Position numbers and translations under genes: made by a program. The notes beneath the pieces are model-generated. The model saw nothing but the letters and a program-made list of their open reading frames with translations, made no database searches and was not told the DNA's origin. Shown here piece by piece: positions 1-11,921 of a stretch of 64,000 bases of DNA (position 1 is the stretch's first letter; the number at the start of each line of letters is the position of its first letter). This DNA comes from Acheta domesticus (lineage: Eukaryota > Arthropoda > Insecta > Orthoptera > Gryllidae). Location: contig JAHLJT010003656.1 in NCBI GenBank assembly GCA_031308135.1, positions 73,054,984 to 73,118,983 on the forward strand, written 5' to 3'.

Positions 1-1560
1 TCCGTTCTACCATCAGGAATTCGAAAACTTAAGAAAATATCAAAAAATGTACTTTGGGCGACGATAGATGGCAGCTGGTACGACAGTGTAGCAATTCCGA
101 ATAGCTAGCCCAAACCCAAGGAAGTAGAAAACTAATATGAGAAAGTCTGTGCCATTCTGTAGCACCACTAGTTGATCTCAAAACGGCTTGTCTCCTTGAT
201 AGAATTCACCTGGTTAATCCCATTTTCCAAGTAAAGTAGCCGAAGATAATTTTTAAAAATGGTTTCGTACTTTCGGACAAATTTGAAAAAGTGGTGCAAC
301 AGAATTTCACCGACTTACTCGTAGTAAAGTATTCTAATTTCCTTGTTCTATGCCAGCTTTACCATCTTGCCCCATCTTCTTCCCAGCTGTTATATATCGC
401 CACCCACAATACATTTCTTAAAGTTTTCTCATTATTCGGTTTCCTAGTAGTAGATTCGTAATATTACTTTTAGAATATTAATCAAGAGTAAAACATCCTC
501 CTGTATAGCAATTTTCATTTATAAACTTGGAGCCGCTGTTAAGAAAATGACATGTAAGCGTTACTGTAAATGCGAAAATTGAAGCTCTTTTTTACAGGAA
601 TATTTTGAGTTGCTGGTGGGAGATACCTGGTTGGGAAAGAACCCCGCAAGCCGACAGATAGGTCGGTGATTTAGAGCTTGTTCCGGCTGGGGTGGTGCCC
701 CGCTGGTGGCAGATACCTGGTTGGGGAAAACTAGTAGACGGAAGGTCAGCGCCGGATCTCGCCATCCAGGGGGAACATCACCTCCACCTCCCAATTAAAT
801 AAACATGCCCTACACTTGCGGTACTAAAGACCTTCGTAGTTGACGTGCCCGAAGTCACTACCAATAAATCAAAAATGACTCCAAATGTTTTCCTTAAATT
901 AATTGTAAGAATAAACTAAAATATATTTATAAAGGTGGCATAGATCTCATTTTCATTATTGACTCTAATTTTTGGAAATTTGCAAAAATCCGAATTTTTT
1001 TCGGTGTCTTCCTACAACTACAAATTTGAAGATAGAAAATTTTCCTTAAAATGCTATTTGTTCTCCATACTTAGTTCTTTCAATACGGTCATGTACATTT
1101 TTTTATACTTTTAGTTTTCGCGCAATATTGCGTGCAATATGTGCAATTTTTAAAAAACTACAAAAACAAGATTTTCTCAAAACCTGCTCCAATTTTTTTT
1201 CTTTTGAAAAGGACAGTGCCTAATGTACTCTATGAGATGACATAAACGCCATAATGCTCTATTCTTTTGTTTTTTCAAAAATTACAAAAATGTAATTCTT
1301 TGACTAGCCTTTCATTTCGTAAATATTTTCATTAACGGCGATTTGTTCACATTATTACATTTAGGAGTTTATGCACTTTACATTATGTTAAAAATTCCTC
1401 AACAACAGATGTTTTCTGTGAAAACGAACTGAAAATTCCGAATTTGCACCAATGCTTAAACGCCATTTTCTCAGATTACGTTTGCTCTAGTTTCATTTGC
1501 GGGGAAAAAATACATTTAGATGCGAAGTGACGAAAGCATAACGGAGTGCGTGCCTTGCCT
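1..1560. repeat. Compound repeat related to the 36.8-38.1 kb repeat
   Basis: No gene is visible. Bases about 60-180 read on the minus strand match 36780-36920. Bases about 361-560 read on the plus strand match about 36860-37040, including the shared phrase tagtagtaga and the motif ggagccg. Bases about 880-1500 match 37440-37900 on the minus strand. The copy is therefore rearranged: outer parts inverted, middle part direct. A SINE-like tail (about 600-800) interrupts it. Similarity was judged by eye, so edges are approximate. The function of the parent repeat is unknown. Confidence 0.65.
600..800 (+). repeat. 3' module of a tRNA-SINE-like repeat
   Basis: Contains gcttgttccggctgggg, gatacctggttgggg and gatctcgccatccag. 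The same module recurs at about 4645-4850 and 32680-32880. The first part (about 617-650) also repeats the gatacctggttggg phrase, so the module is partly duplicated. No tRNA-like head is seen here. Confidence 0.6.
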
Positions 1561-2814
1561 GCCCGTCCGCCGCAGGCCCTCGGGATTAGCAGTGCCGGTG
1601 GTCTCCGCGTTGAGTCAGCGGCCCCTCCCCCACTAGGCGGATGACGGGGGCGGTGTGGAAGGCGGAGTGGGGTGAGGTGTTTTTCAAAATTTGACTTTAC
1701 GTCGCTCCTATTTATCCGATTTGCATGTTTGATGCGGCGTTGGATTCTGGAAGCTTGTCGCCATCGCGCTATAAGCCCACACTTTTTTCATTGTTCCCGG
1801 AAGTACGAGAAAAATTTTAGAAAATGAGTTTCTGCTAGTTTTTTGGAAAAAGGGCTTCGTAGCGTAAATTCTATTACAAAAAGGAGTCAAATGCCGTTTA
1901 CAGATCGAAAATCGGACCATTTGTTCAGACGTTATTGGTAAAGTAAATTTTAATATATTTGGTGCTGCCACGTGGTGGCGACAAATTGAACTAGTGTCGG
2001 TACATTTAGCCTTAACGAGCACGTCTCGGCGCCCGCGTGTCTTAACTACCCGCTCTCGCAAAACGCTGAACGGTTGTAAATAACGTCCCGCTTTGGGCTA
2101 AAAATATTTTGGATTCTGTTTTGAAACTGTTCCACGCTCTTATCGCATATTTTTATTAAAAACCAAAACAGCAAACTGTTTCAAATAATGTCCTGGTTTC
2201 GGTTGATCAAATACTTCGGTTTAGATTTCGATACCGATTTTGAATCGATTCCAAACAGGGTTTTTTTTCGATATTTCCATTAAATTATTTCAAAATTAAT
2301 TATATTGAGTTATAAATTCGATAGAGTAAGTTTTTAACGACTTCGTTCTCATCCAGAACAAAACTCTCGATAATTCACAATAAGGGAGAATCTGCTCTCT
2401 GAAAAAGTGTTGAACGTCGCGGCTGGGTCTAAGTGACAATCACATACGTACTTCAATTTGAGAATGTCGATACGGAACACGAACGCATCACCTCTTGAAC
2501 TCTTGCCACACGCGGCTACTCAAAAGATTTCCAAAAGCTGCATGGGGAGGCGCCCTGTACAGATCGTTGCGTGGTGTTTATCGTGGGCAGTGCCAAAAGA
2601 AAAAGGGAATACCTCCCCTGTCTGACGGGTTTAGTAGATTTAGAATCTCAAATGCCCACAAGCTACTACGCCGCGTCGTTGGTTGGCAATGTGATTTTAA
2701 AATCATTGTTATGTGAGTTTTTTATAGATCGCTTTTCAGCAACTTCGTCATATAGGGACTACTGTGACTGTTTCATTAACTGTAGAGGAAATTGTAAGAA
2801 GAGCGCGTAAGGAC
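1561..2814. other. Non-coding stretch, nothing recognised
   Basis: Includes a locally GC-rich patch (about 1550-1680) and a cluster of cgat-containing words (about 2205-2275). No coding exon with a recognisable product, no RNA gene and no clear transposon end was found. Short open frames here have no family resemblance that I recognise. Confidence 0.5.
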
Positions 2815-3010
2815 AACAAGAACACACAAACATCCATGCCCGAAACGGGATTCGAACCCGCGATCTCTCGAGCCGATGCAGCTACGGCCCCGCAGCCTTA
2901 GCGACCAGGCTTTTATCTCACTTCCACCACAAGGTCTTTAGTCTCAAGACCACGCCTTCCAGGCCTTCATCTCACGACCACGGCCATCCATGGCCTTTAT
3001 CTAATTTCCT
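2815..3010 (-). repeat. tRNA-derived SINE
   Basis: On the minus strand it carries a Pol III B-box-like word (gggttcgaatcccg) and an upstream A-box-like stretch (gtcgctaaggctgc), separated by about a tRNA body length. A near-tRNA fold is suggested, but the surrounding sequence is not a clean tRNA and the arms do not pair along their full length. It is more likely a SINE head than a functional tRNA gene. Confidence 0.6.
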
Positions 3011-3884
3011 GTGGATGCGATTGTCAACACGGTGGCTGTGTTGTATTAAATATAAAATATGTCGTATGAAGTAAACGTATACAACTTTAACTTGTCATTC
3101 GTGACGTGCAGTATTACGCAATTTTTTATTTTACATTGAAGTAACAGATTTAGATTGGAGAAGTACGCAAATATGACGACCCACCCCTAATATTCCTAAA
3201 CATTCCATTCCCCACACGTCGCACATCGTGCCAATACCAATGTTCTGACCAGTAGGTAACAGATACCCACTCGTAACAGTAGCACATTCTTATTGGCCCA
3301 GTAAACAGCGGATCCTGCCTGAACGAGTACAACCTTACCTCGGAATCTTTCGTCCGTCGGTCGACTCGGAGACAATCGGAGGAGCGCATTAATCGCAAAC
3401 TCCGATTGGATAACTCGCAGGCCAGGCTCCGGCTGCCAGCACTGAAAACCGCGAACCGTCGCCGCCCAAGGGACCCCGAGTGACAGCGACCTCCGCCCGG
3501 GTCACGCCCCCATCCCGCGCCTTCCAATAGCCTTCCCTCGAACGATCGGCGCTGTACCCAGCGAGACAGATTGACGTTTACGGTTCTGCCGCAAGGGGGT
3601 TTCTTCGAAATTGTGCCATCCGGACCGCGCGATCCTGTACGATCCTGACGGCGAATTAAAGAGCAAGAGCTCTCGGTCGGCTGCGATAGTTCAACGGCAA
3701 TGTGGTTACCTCGGCAGCATCGCTAACCGGGGGGGGGGTCCTTCGGGTTCCGGTGATAGATTTTCAACACTAGCTACTACTTCGAATTCAACACTGTCGA
3801 GGAAGAATATTAGCGGTATACTGCTCTAATCGGTAGTTTTCCAAGCTTTCTCTGATCGATGCCCGGCGAATGCCGGTGGCGGCA
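3011..3884. other. Non-coding stretch, nothing recognised
   Basis: Moderately GC-rich between about 3300 and 3720, with a run of nine G at about 3730. Short open frames exist on both strands, but none resembles a known protein. It may be part of a larger repeat. No function is assigned. Confidence 0.45.
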
Positions 3885-4215
3885 GCGATGGTGTAACGAT
3901 TAGCGTATCGGACTGTTATTCCCAAGTTCAAAACGGGCTCAAACCCGATCGAAGCCGTGGATTTTAAGGAAGAAAAAATCCTTCGTACGCCTTCCTTCGG
4001 AGGGGACCAAAGTTAGCTGTCTCGTGTTAGTAGATTTACTGCATGTAAAAGATCTTCAAGCCTAAATGACGCCTCTGAGCTAAATTCAAGTCGCCTGTTT
4101 CGTCGCCCAAGGAATACCTTCTTTCTCCGCTAGTTGGTGAAGCGTAGCGAAATTTGCGTGGTTAGACGGATGAGCAGGCCTCACGAGTCTTGCCGCGTAA
4201 AATAAGGTCGAAGCA
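3885..4215 (+). repeat. tRNA-headed SINE with LINE-like tail
   Basis: The head has an A-box-like gtgtaacgattagcgtat and a B-box-like gggctcaaacccg, in Pol III promoter order. The body runs through ccttccttcggagggg and atgacgcctctgagc to gcgtggttagacgg. The same body appears in opposite orientation at 5466-5745. This is a mobile, non-coding element. Confidence 0.7.
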
Positions 4216-4314
4216 GTACCCTCACATAACCACGGACCGCGCGCGATCTATCCTTCCTAATTCTTGCTCTCCCCTTACATGTACTACATTTCACTTGGAA
4301 GACCACACCGACAT

Positions 4315-4850
4315 AAATGGCTCGGGCATCAACTGATGTCTGGCCGGGAGGTCCTAAAGTTCGAGTCTCAATGGTGACAGGATTTTTGACATTGGCTGAC
4401 AGCTGGTTCGATTTCAGACGTTGTCTGGAAAATTCTCTGATAGGTAGTTTTCTGTTTTTTTTCGATCAACACTAAGCGAATGCCGGAACAGTACCCTAAC
4501 AAACGGGCCACGGATCGCACGCGATCTTTTCTTCATCTTCTTTGTCCTTTCCTCAGCCCTTACCATAGACTAAGGATGTATACATCTTTACTCTATGCCC
4601 TTACTAACACACACACACAAACACACTACCACATATGTCAGGAAACCAGTTCCGGCTGGGGCGGTGCCACGCTGGAGGAAGATGTATATGGTTGGGGGAA
4701 ATCCCCGCAAGTCGACGTAGATCGACACGGGATCTCGCCAGCCAACGGGGGAAGATAACCACAACACACACACACACAGCAATAAAAAACGTGCACTACA
4801 TTCACGGGACTACCGACCTTAACTGTTGACGAGCCGGGAATCACTAATCA
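4315..4850 (+). repeat. tRNA-headed SINE, second family
   Basis: Starts with a tRNA-like head (gttcgagtctcaatgg as B box). A spacer contains tgccggaacagtaccctaac and a short CA repeat, followed by the module ccggctggggcggtgcc and ccccgcaagtcgacg. The same order is found at 32342-32880, so this is a defined family with a long tail. Confidence 0.65.
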
Positions 4851-5465
4851 ATCCATTGATGCCTTGCTCTTTCATTCAAAAATATAGGCAAACAGGGTGT
4901 CAACATAGGGAATTCCCAATATGTGTCAATTTGTATGGCTTTCCAGTATGTGTCCAGTATTTGTGAAGCTGAGGAATAAATTGTGTCTCTCTAAACTCTT
5001 GTTACCTTACTTTTTAAGTTTGCTTTGTGAATCTCTTCTTATATAAGACTGAGTTGTGTACTTGTGTCCAAAATCAGTCCATCACCTCTCACATAAACAG
5101 GGCCGTGCCCACCCTAGTGCTAGTGGTGCACAGCACAAGGACGGCAAAAATTTGGGCATTTTATTTTTGCATTTATTTTTATTTTAAATGAAAAATGTTT
5201 ACTCAATTATTCTCATAAAAAAACTCTCTTTTAGTGTTAAATTATGGGTTGAAACAATAAATATACTAATACATAAGTATAGATAATACAATTATTGGAA
5301 ATTTCATCAATTTTGTATAATATTGGTTACTTTTATCATTTGTAAGGCAACTGTGAAAATACCACTTGACTTCACAATCAAAAGTCTGCATAAGCTATGT
5401 CACATAATTCAAAACATTAGAACATGGGACAGCAAACAACTATTTGCACAAGGGTACAAATTACC

Positions 5466-5745
5466 TTGAATTGAATTGAATTGAATTGAATTGATGCCTT
5501 ATTTTACGTGGCGAGACTCAGGCCATGAGGCCTGCTCTTCCGTCTGACCACGCAAATTCCGCTACGCTCCTTTCACCAAGTAGCGGAAAGAAGGTATTAC
5601 TGAGGCGACGAAACAGGCGATTTTGAATTTAGCTCAGAGGCGTCATTTAGGCTTGAGGATCTTTTACATGCAAGTAAATCTACTAACATGGGACAGCCGG
5701 CTTTACTTCCCCTCCGAAGGAAGGCGTACGAAGGAAAACTTGGTG
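5466..5745 (-). repeat. SINE copy with (AATTG)n tail
   Basis: A five-fold ttgaa/ttgat pentamer array (5466-5494) is followed by gtggcgagactcaggcc, gcctgctcttccgtctgacc and atgacgcctct in reverse orientation to the 3885-4215 element. The pentamer array sits at the element's 3' end, as expected for a SINE mobilised by a LINE that primes on a simple repeat. Related fragments lie at about 7733-7800 (plus) and about 35300-35355 (minus). Confidence 0.7.
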
Positions 5746-7397
5746 GAACTTGGAAAACCTTAGTGTGATTCCACACATAAAAGATGACTCCACAAGAATT
5801 TGAGATGACCTTTAACCCTCTGGACTCGTAGGGCATGTGTAACATGTCACCCATTAATGCACTCTGTAGTCGGAGGTTTCTGAGCACTACGAGGTCCTAC
5901 AACTTGTAAGGCATGTCTAAGATGACAATGGAAAAAAGCAGCACAGCTCGAATCCGATATTCGACACTCCCCTATTTCAGCTCGTTCTCACTTTATTGCG
6001 TCACATTGCTTAAAAATAGAATAGTAGCCTGGATCGATTCAACAATGAGAACTTTATTTTACTTACCAGGAAAATACGTGGGCATCTGACACATGCCCTA
6101 CAAGTTGTAGGACATGTCACATTACATACTGATACAAGCTAGTAACCATTATTCTCATGGCATCTCTGACATGCCATACAAGCTGAGGGCATGTATTATG
6201 CATGTTGCTTATGAGTGCAAAGGAATAAGTTTCAGATTCTTTCAGTTTCATTATCAAAAGCATGAAATGTTCCCAAAATAATACTGGAGAAACAATACTA
6301 CATAAGTGAACCGGTTTAAGGAGGATTCATTATGGCACTTGTCCTGCTCATTTTTCAGTCTCACAACATGAAAAAAGGTATGCAAAAGATGGAACTTGTA
6401 GAGAATTCCTTCTTCCAAAAATACAATTCAAATTTTTAAAAAGAGTGAATTTTAGACGTCAAAGGATACCGTTTTTAAAAAGTCAACAATTTCCATAACT
6501 TTTTCAATTATCCATAAAATTATTTTCATTATTATTCAGAACAAAACACTGTGGTGCCTATTTAGGTGAGTAGAATTTCATGCTCTTCAAAATGTACAGA
6601 ACAATATTGTATTTTTTAAGTCATAGCATTAATAATAGTTAAGGAAACCTCAATTCAACTACTTAAGTATTGATATTAGTATATTTAATACATTTTGCAT
6701 TTAATAAATATTGTACAAAAGTAGCAGATAAAATAGACTTAAAAGATATAGATAAGAAAAAAAAGATATCAATTAATTAATTAGACTGTTCAAATTTTAA
6801 TTTTCCAAAACAGTTCCCCCCATCTCACCCCAAAGAATCCTCTGGATCTGCCCCTAATTACATAATTATGAGAGGGTAAGGCAAAAGTTAATCTCTCAAG
6901 TATTTCCAAAAGGAGTCATGCACGGTAGCTGTAACACGCAGCAGCATACTTATATAAATGATTATGTAGGAAAACATCCACATGATAGTCAACTAAAAAT
7001 GTGTGGCAGAAAACAGTGAGACGTAGTATGCTGCAACTTTCTACACATGTTGAAAAGGCCAGGGGCAGTGCATAAATGTGATCCTTCACCAGATAAAGAA
7101 AATTGATTCCAGGGTCTTTGGGAATGACATCTAACAACTAATGTTTCCATCCGGACACAGAACTTCCCACCTATAATACATGCAAAGGGTGGGGAGAAAA
7201 GAGAAACTGTTAGCCATGATAGAAAAGATCACACACAATTTAACAGGAAATTTAAATATGAAAATTAAATGTTTTTGATTAAAACAACATCACCATGAAT
7301 TTAAAAAAGATGTGTGTTCGTTAAACAATCATTTTAAAAAAAATTAAATTTTGTTCTTATTCAGAAATAATTTTTATGTTTACTACTACGTACTCAC
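5746..7397. other. Repeat-rich non-coding region left of PGS1 exon 5
   Basis: Holds the piggyBac-like end at 5812-6210 (listed separately) and AT-rich sequence. An open stretch on the minus strand (6916-7137) resembles no known protein and does not continue the PGS1 frame after exon 5. I searched by eye for the next conserved PGS1 block and did not find it here. Confidence 0.5.
5812..6210. mobile_element. piggyBac-like terminus with palindromic subterminal motifs
   Basis: A TTAA at 5812-5815 is followed directly by ccctctggactcgtagggc. Four imperfect palindromes built on catgccctacaagttgtagg occur in the next 400 bases (about 5827, 5896, 6092, 6160). TTAA followed by CCCT is the piggyBac target and terminus style. 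I did not find the partner end, so this is a solo end or a decayed copy. Confidence 0.4.
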
Positions 7398-10079
7398 CCA
7401 CTAATAATAATAGTATCATCAAAGGCATACAGTTTCATATGTTGAAGTCCAACTAATTCATTGGCCCGGCCAGGCAACCATGAGCGAAGTGGTTCACGCA
7501 AGAGAGGTGTATGATACAAGGCTACCTAGAAAACTCACAAGACATCTCTCGATTAAACATTAGCTACAAAATATCACAAAATATTTATTTAAACTCAACT
7601 TCAAATTCTATCAATTCATTCACATTCGCATTTAACTCCTTAAACATCTTCAGTAAAAAGAGCATGCAAGTAAACAAGTATTAAAACAATTTTATTATAG
7701 TACCTACATACTATCAAAATACATACTCTTGTGGTCAGGCGGAAGAGCAGGCTAAATGGCCTGAGCCTCGCCACCAATAAAGACATTTATTTATTTAATA
7801 CTCTTCTACTTCTTCTACAACAGTTGCTTCCACATTATTGTAATTATTACCTATGTGATCTAATATAATTCTTGAGAAATTTCATGTGGGGTAAGAGTTA
7901 TGAGTGTAATGTACAATAATCAAAAAGTTTAAGAAATTCTGTTCTAGGGAATTTAAAAGCTGGAGAGAAGGCAAATTGAGGACTAGAAGAAATTGTGGAA
8001 TTTCAATAATTACTCAATATTTTAGTCAACTCCACATTACTCATTATTTTAGGATTACCAAATATGTCTACTAGCTTTAGGACTCATTAAATCTATATGA
8101 AAATTGTGCCTCAAATTTTGTAAATTTCAAATGCAGCATTTATGTACAACATGAATTTTATGTTTCAATAATATGTTATTCAAAACACTGAAAAAAAAAC
8201 TATAACTAAATAATTGTTTTCTTTATTTGGGGATCTTTAAAAATTGTCATAGAGTGATTTTAATGCTCATTCAGAGACATTCAAACTAGTCATTAATGAC
8301 CTTTCATGTGACTTTGCCTGTGGCCTTTATCCATAAAAGAAGATTTTGGTCTCCTTATGATATCTAAATGCAGTGTCAAAAATTTCCAAGTTCACAAACA
8401 ACTTTTAAAATAAACATTGAGGACAAAAGCAGCATTAATGTTAAAACACTGTATTTAATACATCTTTAAGAAATTATGGTTGTTCTTTTATTTGTTGAAT
8501 TATGCTTTATTGTACACTTAAAACTTCAATTCAATGAACCTCAAAATGAATAAAATCACTAGTGTATATAAATGAGTACTGAGAGCTAAGAGTCATGAGT
8601 GCAATGTACAATACTCAAAAGTTTGATTGAGTACTTAAAATGAAGAAATACTTAATAAATATTTTATAATTCCCATAAATTTAATGAAATGCATCCATGC
8701 ATGCATGCGTTATTCTCTTGGGAAAGGAAAAAATTAATACTTACATGGCACTGTTCTGGAAATTTTTGCACTAAAGGATGCAAAATTTGACGAGAACTTA
8801 CAGGTCCTCGGGAACCACGATTATAATCTAGTAGTACAGTCAACAACAGTTCTTTGGAACGGGACAGATTGTCACATAAGGTTTTGACCTACACAACACA
8901 ATAGCGTTTTACAGCAAAGGTCAAAGTAGCACACACTAAGGAGCATAAATATTTTTTTTTAAATAATGAAATAGACTACTTGATATTTAAAAATATTCCT
9001 AGCTATCTGCATGTTTTTAAAGAGTAAGCAAAACTGCACCTTGCACATTAAGGTAAAATTATTGTTCTAAAAGTTTCAATTTTTAAAATATTTGCAAACA
9101 AAAATTCCAATATTCTATGACTCAGGGTTAATAAAAGCAATATTACATTTGAACATCCAATGATCCAATGCAGTATTGGAACATTTAAAGCAGATGTAAA
9201 GAATTTAATCTGTAATGGAACACACATGTATAAAGGAAAGAGTGAATTCCTTTATTTTAACATATTTTATTGTACATTTAGGTCTGTTTACAAATACTTT
9301 TATTAATGAAAAATTCTCTTGAAATTATAACTCCTCCTTGAAAAATAGAAAATGGCTCAGAACAATATTTCTAAAATCTCATTATAATGTCCTTTCAAGG
9401 GGGAAAAAAATGCACAAGAAGTGCAATCAAAGATTCAAAGAAATTGTAAATCTCCATGATAAAATTAGTAAGATTAACAAATACTGCAGATTCTATTAAA
9501 AATTCTAAAATATAAATTACAAAAAGTTTCTTCTAAATTTTTAAGTGAATGAACACTATCATAATGAAATTAGAAAACTCACCAAGTCTTGTTCTAAAGG
9601 ACCAGAACCAAGGTATAAAGATGCCAAGGAAATTTGTGATTGTGCAGATTGACTTAAACTTACGAGTTTGTTATAGAACTCCTGAGGTTCATACAGAACT
9701 GATACCTACAAATGAAAACACTTGTCATTGTTACTGTTCTTACAAATAATTTAAAACTGTAAATACCTGGCAGGTTACCTTATTGGGGTCCACTATAAAA
9801 CCTGGAGATACTAATCGAAGCCAGGAAATAATATTATCCTCAGTAGTGAATGGTTTCTCAATATGAGGCAGAGGCATCTCTTCTTCATCATCATCTAAAG
9901 TTTGGTTTTTAAAAATTCTCATCTTACGACGCCAGAAGAGTGATAGTGTCACCAACGCTTTAGTCAGCAAATTATTGTTGTAACTATTAAAAACATTACA
10001 TTTTAGCGAGGTATTAAATATATTACAATTAACTGAAAGATTATAATATTTTTTACCTAGCCTGCACGTGCGAAAGCAT
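7398..10079 (-). CDS. PGS1: Phosphatidylglycerophosphate synthase 1, mitochondrial (5' exons only)
   Basis: Catalyses CDP-diacylglycerol + glycerol-3-phosphate to phosphatidylglycerophosphate, the committed step to cardiolipin in mitochondria. Exons on the minus strand: 10079-10057, 9983-9767, 9705-9583, 8888-8745, 7525-7398. All joins keep frame at GT-AG borders (211 codons plus 2 nt). The predicted start, MLSHVQASYNNNLLTKAL, is basic and hydrophobic with SLFWRRK after it, as in a mitochondrial presequence. Recognised blocks: VSVLYEPQEFY; SLYLGSGPLEQDL; LLDYNRGSRG with KFPEQCH; then YHTPLLREPLRSWLPGR and GLQHMKLYAFDDTIIISG, the approach to the first phospholipase-D-like HKD site. The next block (expected NLSxxYFTNRQDRY) and the second HKD half were not found down to base 1. 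The gene therefore continues beyond the left edge or is interrupted by repeats. It is divergent from DRG1. Identity is strong; the 23-nt first exon is a frame-based inference. Confidence 0.85.
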
Positions 10080-10561
10080 TTTTTTTATTTGTATGACTCC
10101 TTAAACACGACAAATACGTCATACGTTCATTAATACGCACATTTCAACCGTACATGCATATATATTTCTGGATTGCGTCAGACATAACCTCTAAACAGGG
10201 CATGTTGCGTCAACCACACAAACTTCAGGCCTCCTTCGGGACCGAAGTAGAATTTGCACTTTCAAATGTTCCTCCGATTTTCCTCACAGATCAAAAAGAC
10301 GCTTTATCTCTATCCTCACGTTTAAATGATTAAGTTTCATTAAAAGACAATCGGAAATTAACTTTGGAAACTTTTGGGGTGGATTTGGTTTAACTTTTCT
10401 TGAAAAATACTTCTTTCTACGTTTATTTTAAATGTCATTCACGAATAATCGATAGTGCTTTATATTTGATATCGATTTTATTTGATCTCGACTTTTCGTT
10501 AATCGACAAATGATCGCGGGCTCCACTCATTCGAGCAGAGAGCACTCTCTGGAGAGTTTAA

Positions 10562-10604
10562 CCAAGGAGGTTATAATAACCTCCCTGTATTATAACCTCC
10601 TTGG
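10562..10604. repeat. Perfect 17-bp inverted repeat (hairpin)
   Basis: Arms ccaaggaggttataata (10562-10578) and its exact complement (10588-10604) flank a nine-base loop. It lies in the PGS1 upstream region. It could be a small foldback element or a cruciform; no terminator role is implied in a eukaryote. Confidence 0.75.
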
Positions 10605-10852
10605 GTTTAACGCATGCGTCAGCTGGCAAACTCCCTGGTTGGTCGTGTCACGAGACAAAGATATGCTGTGCAATTTCCAGCTGTGCAGCTTCCAGCCCAA
10701 TGACACGAAAAGAGGCAATTCTATTTAAAAGTGAGAATGCAAATATATCCCCCCTTTTTTTAAGGATGGTTCACCCGAGAGGGTAAATAAATCCTATTTG
10801 TGTCAGTGAATTAAAAATTCAAGGAAATTATTTAAAATAATTGTAATTAACT

Positions 10853-11068
10853 TATGGTCCGATTAAAATATGTTGGTGATTGACATTAGTGCTTCTGAAA
10901 CTGTAACTTCATACAATACGAGTGTATGGTTTGGTTCCTTTAATAAGTATTTATTTCAAGTGTTTATTTTCTAGTCCCGGGAGAACGTGCTGAGTAGTAC
11001 GCAAACTGTCAATGTCGCTCCCTTCCATTCGCAACTGTCAATCACCAACTTATTTTAATCGGACCATA
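10853..11068. mobile_element. MITE, 216 bp, 33-bp terminal inverted repeats
   Basis: Left end TATGGTCCGATTAAAATA and beyond (10853-10885) matches the complement of 11036-11068 with one mismatch over 33 bases. The outermost bases are TA on both sides, as for mariner/IS630-type target duplications. It has no coding capacity and sits in the PGS1/DRG1 spacer. Confidence 0.85.
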
Positions 11069-11517
11069 GAGATGATTTTGCGAGTATTTGTTATTTCTAA
11101 TGTAATTCCATAGTAGATTAATACATCCATGGTCGTCCATGGTAATTAGTTAAACTTTTTCGTCCGCCGAATTGCTCTTTACCTTTCTTCGTTTATTACA
11201 ATTCATCCAGAATTCGTCGACCTATGATCTGAATCGTGTGGTCTGTGACGTTTCTGGCCGTCGAAGACTGACCAATATTTATCCTACTTATAAAAATATA
11301 TGCCTTGGTACCAAGTATCATGTGCTTTCATGCAAGGAAAATAAGAAAACAATTACGGAGCTCAGCTCCGAAGACTGAACTGTAAACTCCATGCACACTT
11401 GTGCGCATTTCTTAATTATTATATAAAAATATATGCCAATTTAAACAAAGAGACACTTTAACATCACATGTTGGAAGGAAAGGTATTTAACTACTCTTTG
11501 GGCCAGCCAAATATATA

Positions 11518-11766
11518 CTGCGATTTTTGTAGGAAGAGCTCTCAAGATAACTCAAATCCCATCTTCGCAATGGAATATGTCACGGCATTTCGTATCATTC
11601 ACAGTCGTTCCGCTAGATTTCGCACGATCGCGACCGTATGAAGCAGTGCTTGCGATCATGCGACTTCTACCGGCAAGACCGAGAAATGACGCGAAATGCC
11701 GTGACATATTCCATCGCGAAGATGGGATTTGAGTTATCTTGAGAGCTCTTCCTAGAAAAATCGCAG
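11518..11766. mobile_element. Foldback MITE, 249 bp, copy A
   Basis: Begins CTGCGATTTTTGTAGGAAG and ends with its complement (one mismatch, ctaga for ctaca). The arms run about 85-90 bases each, with TA on both sides. The core contains gcacgatcgcgacc and agcagtgct. It is nearly identical to the 249-bp copy at 38188-38436, which implies fairly recent movement. Its right end lies 155 bp before the DRG1 start codon. Confidence 0.9.
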
Positions 11767-11921
11767 TATAAGTCAGCCGTGCTCTCTGCTCTATACTCTT
11801 TGGTGTTAGTGCGCAACCAGTGCTCACCGCCCCGTTCTGGGGTTTTAAGGTTAAGGTGTTGATGTGCACGTCAAAATACATTGATCTTACTAGTCAAAAG
11901 TTTTGAAAATCGACGAAGAAA

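Larger units (their letters stand above)
10080..11921. other. Divergent spacer between PGS1 and DRG1
   Basis: Contains a 17-bp-arm hairpin (10562-10604), a 216-bp TA-flanked MITE (10853-11068) and a 249-bp foldback MITE (11518-11766). The remainder is unique-looking AT-rich DNA that must hold both promoters. Words close to TATCGAT occur at about 10447 and 10471, near the PGS1 side. In Drosophila TATCGATA is the DREF site, but the match is partial and no function is claimed. No open frame here is convincing. Confidence 0.6.

Noticed and set aside
561..794. 77-codon minus-strand frame
   Set aside because: Lies wholly in the repeated SINE tail module; no protein resemblance.
2838..2910. Possible functional tRNA gene on the minus strand
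   Set aside because: Good B box, but the acceptor and D arms do not pair cleanly and the flanks look like a SINE body.
6916..7137. Open frame as the next PGS1 exon
   Set aside because: It neither resembles the expected PGS1 block nor joins exon 5 in the required phase.
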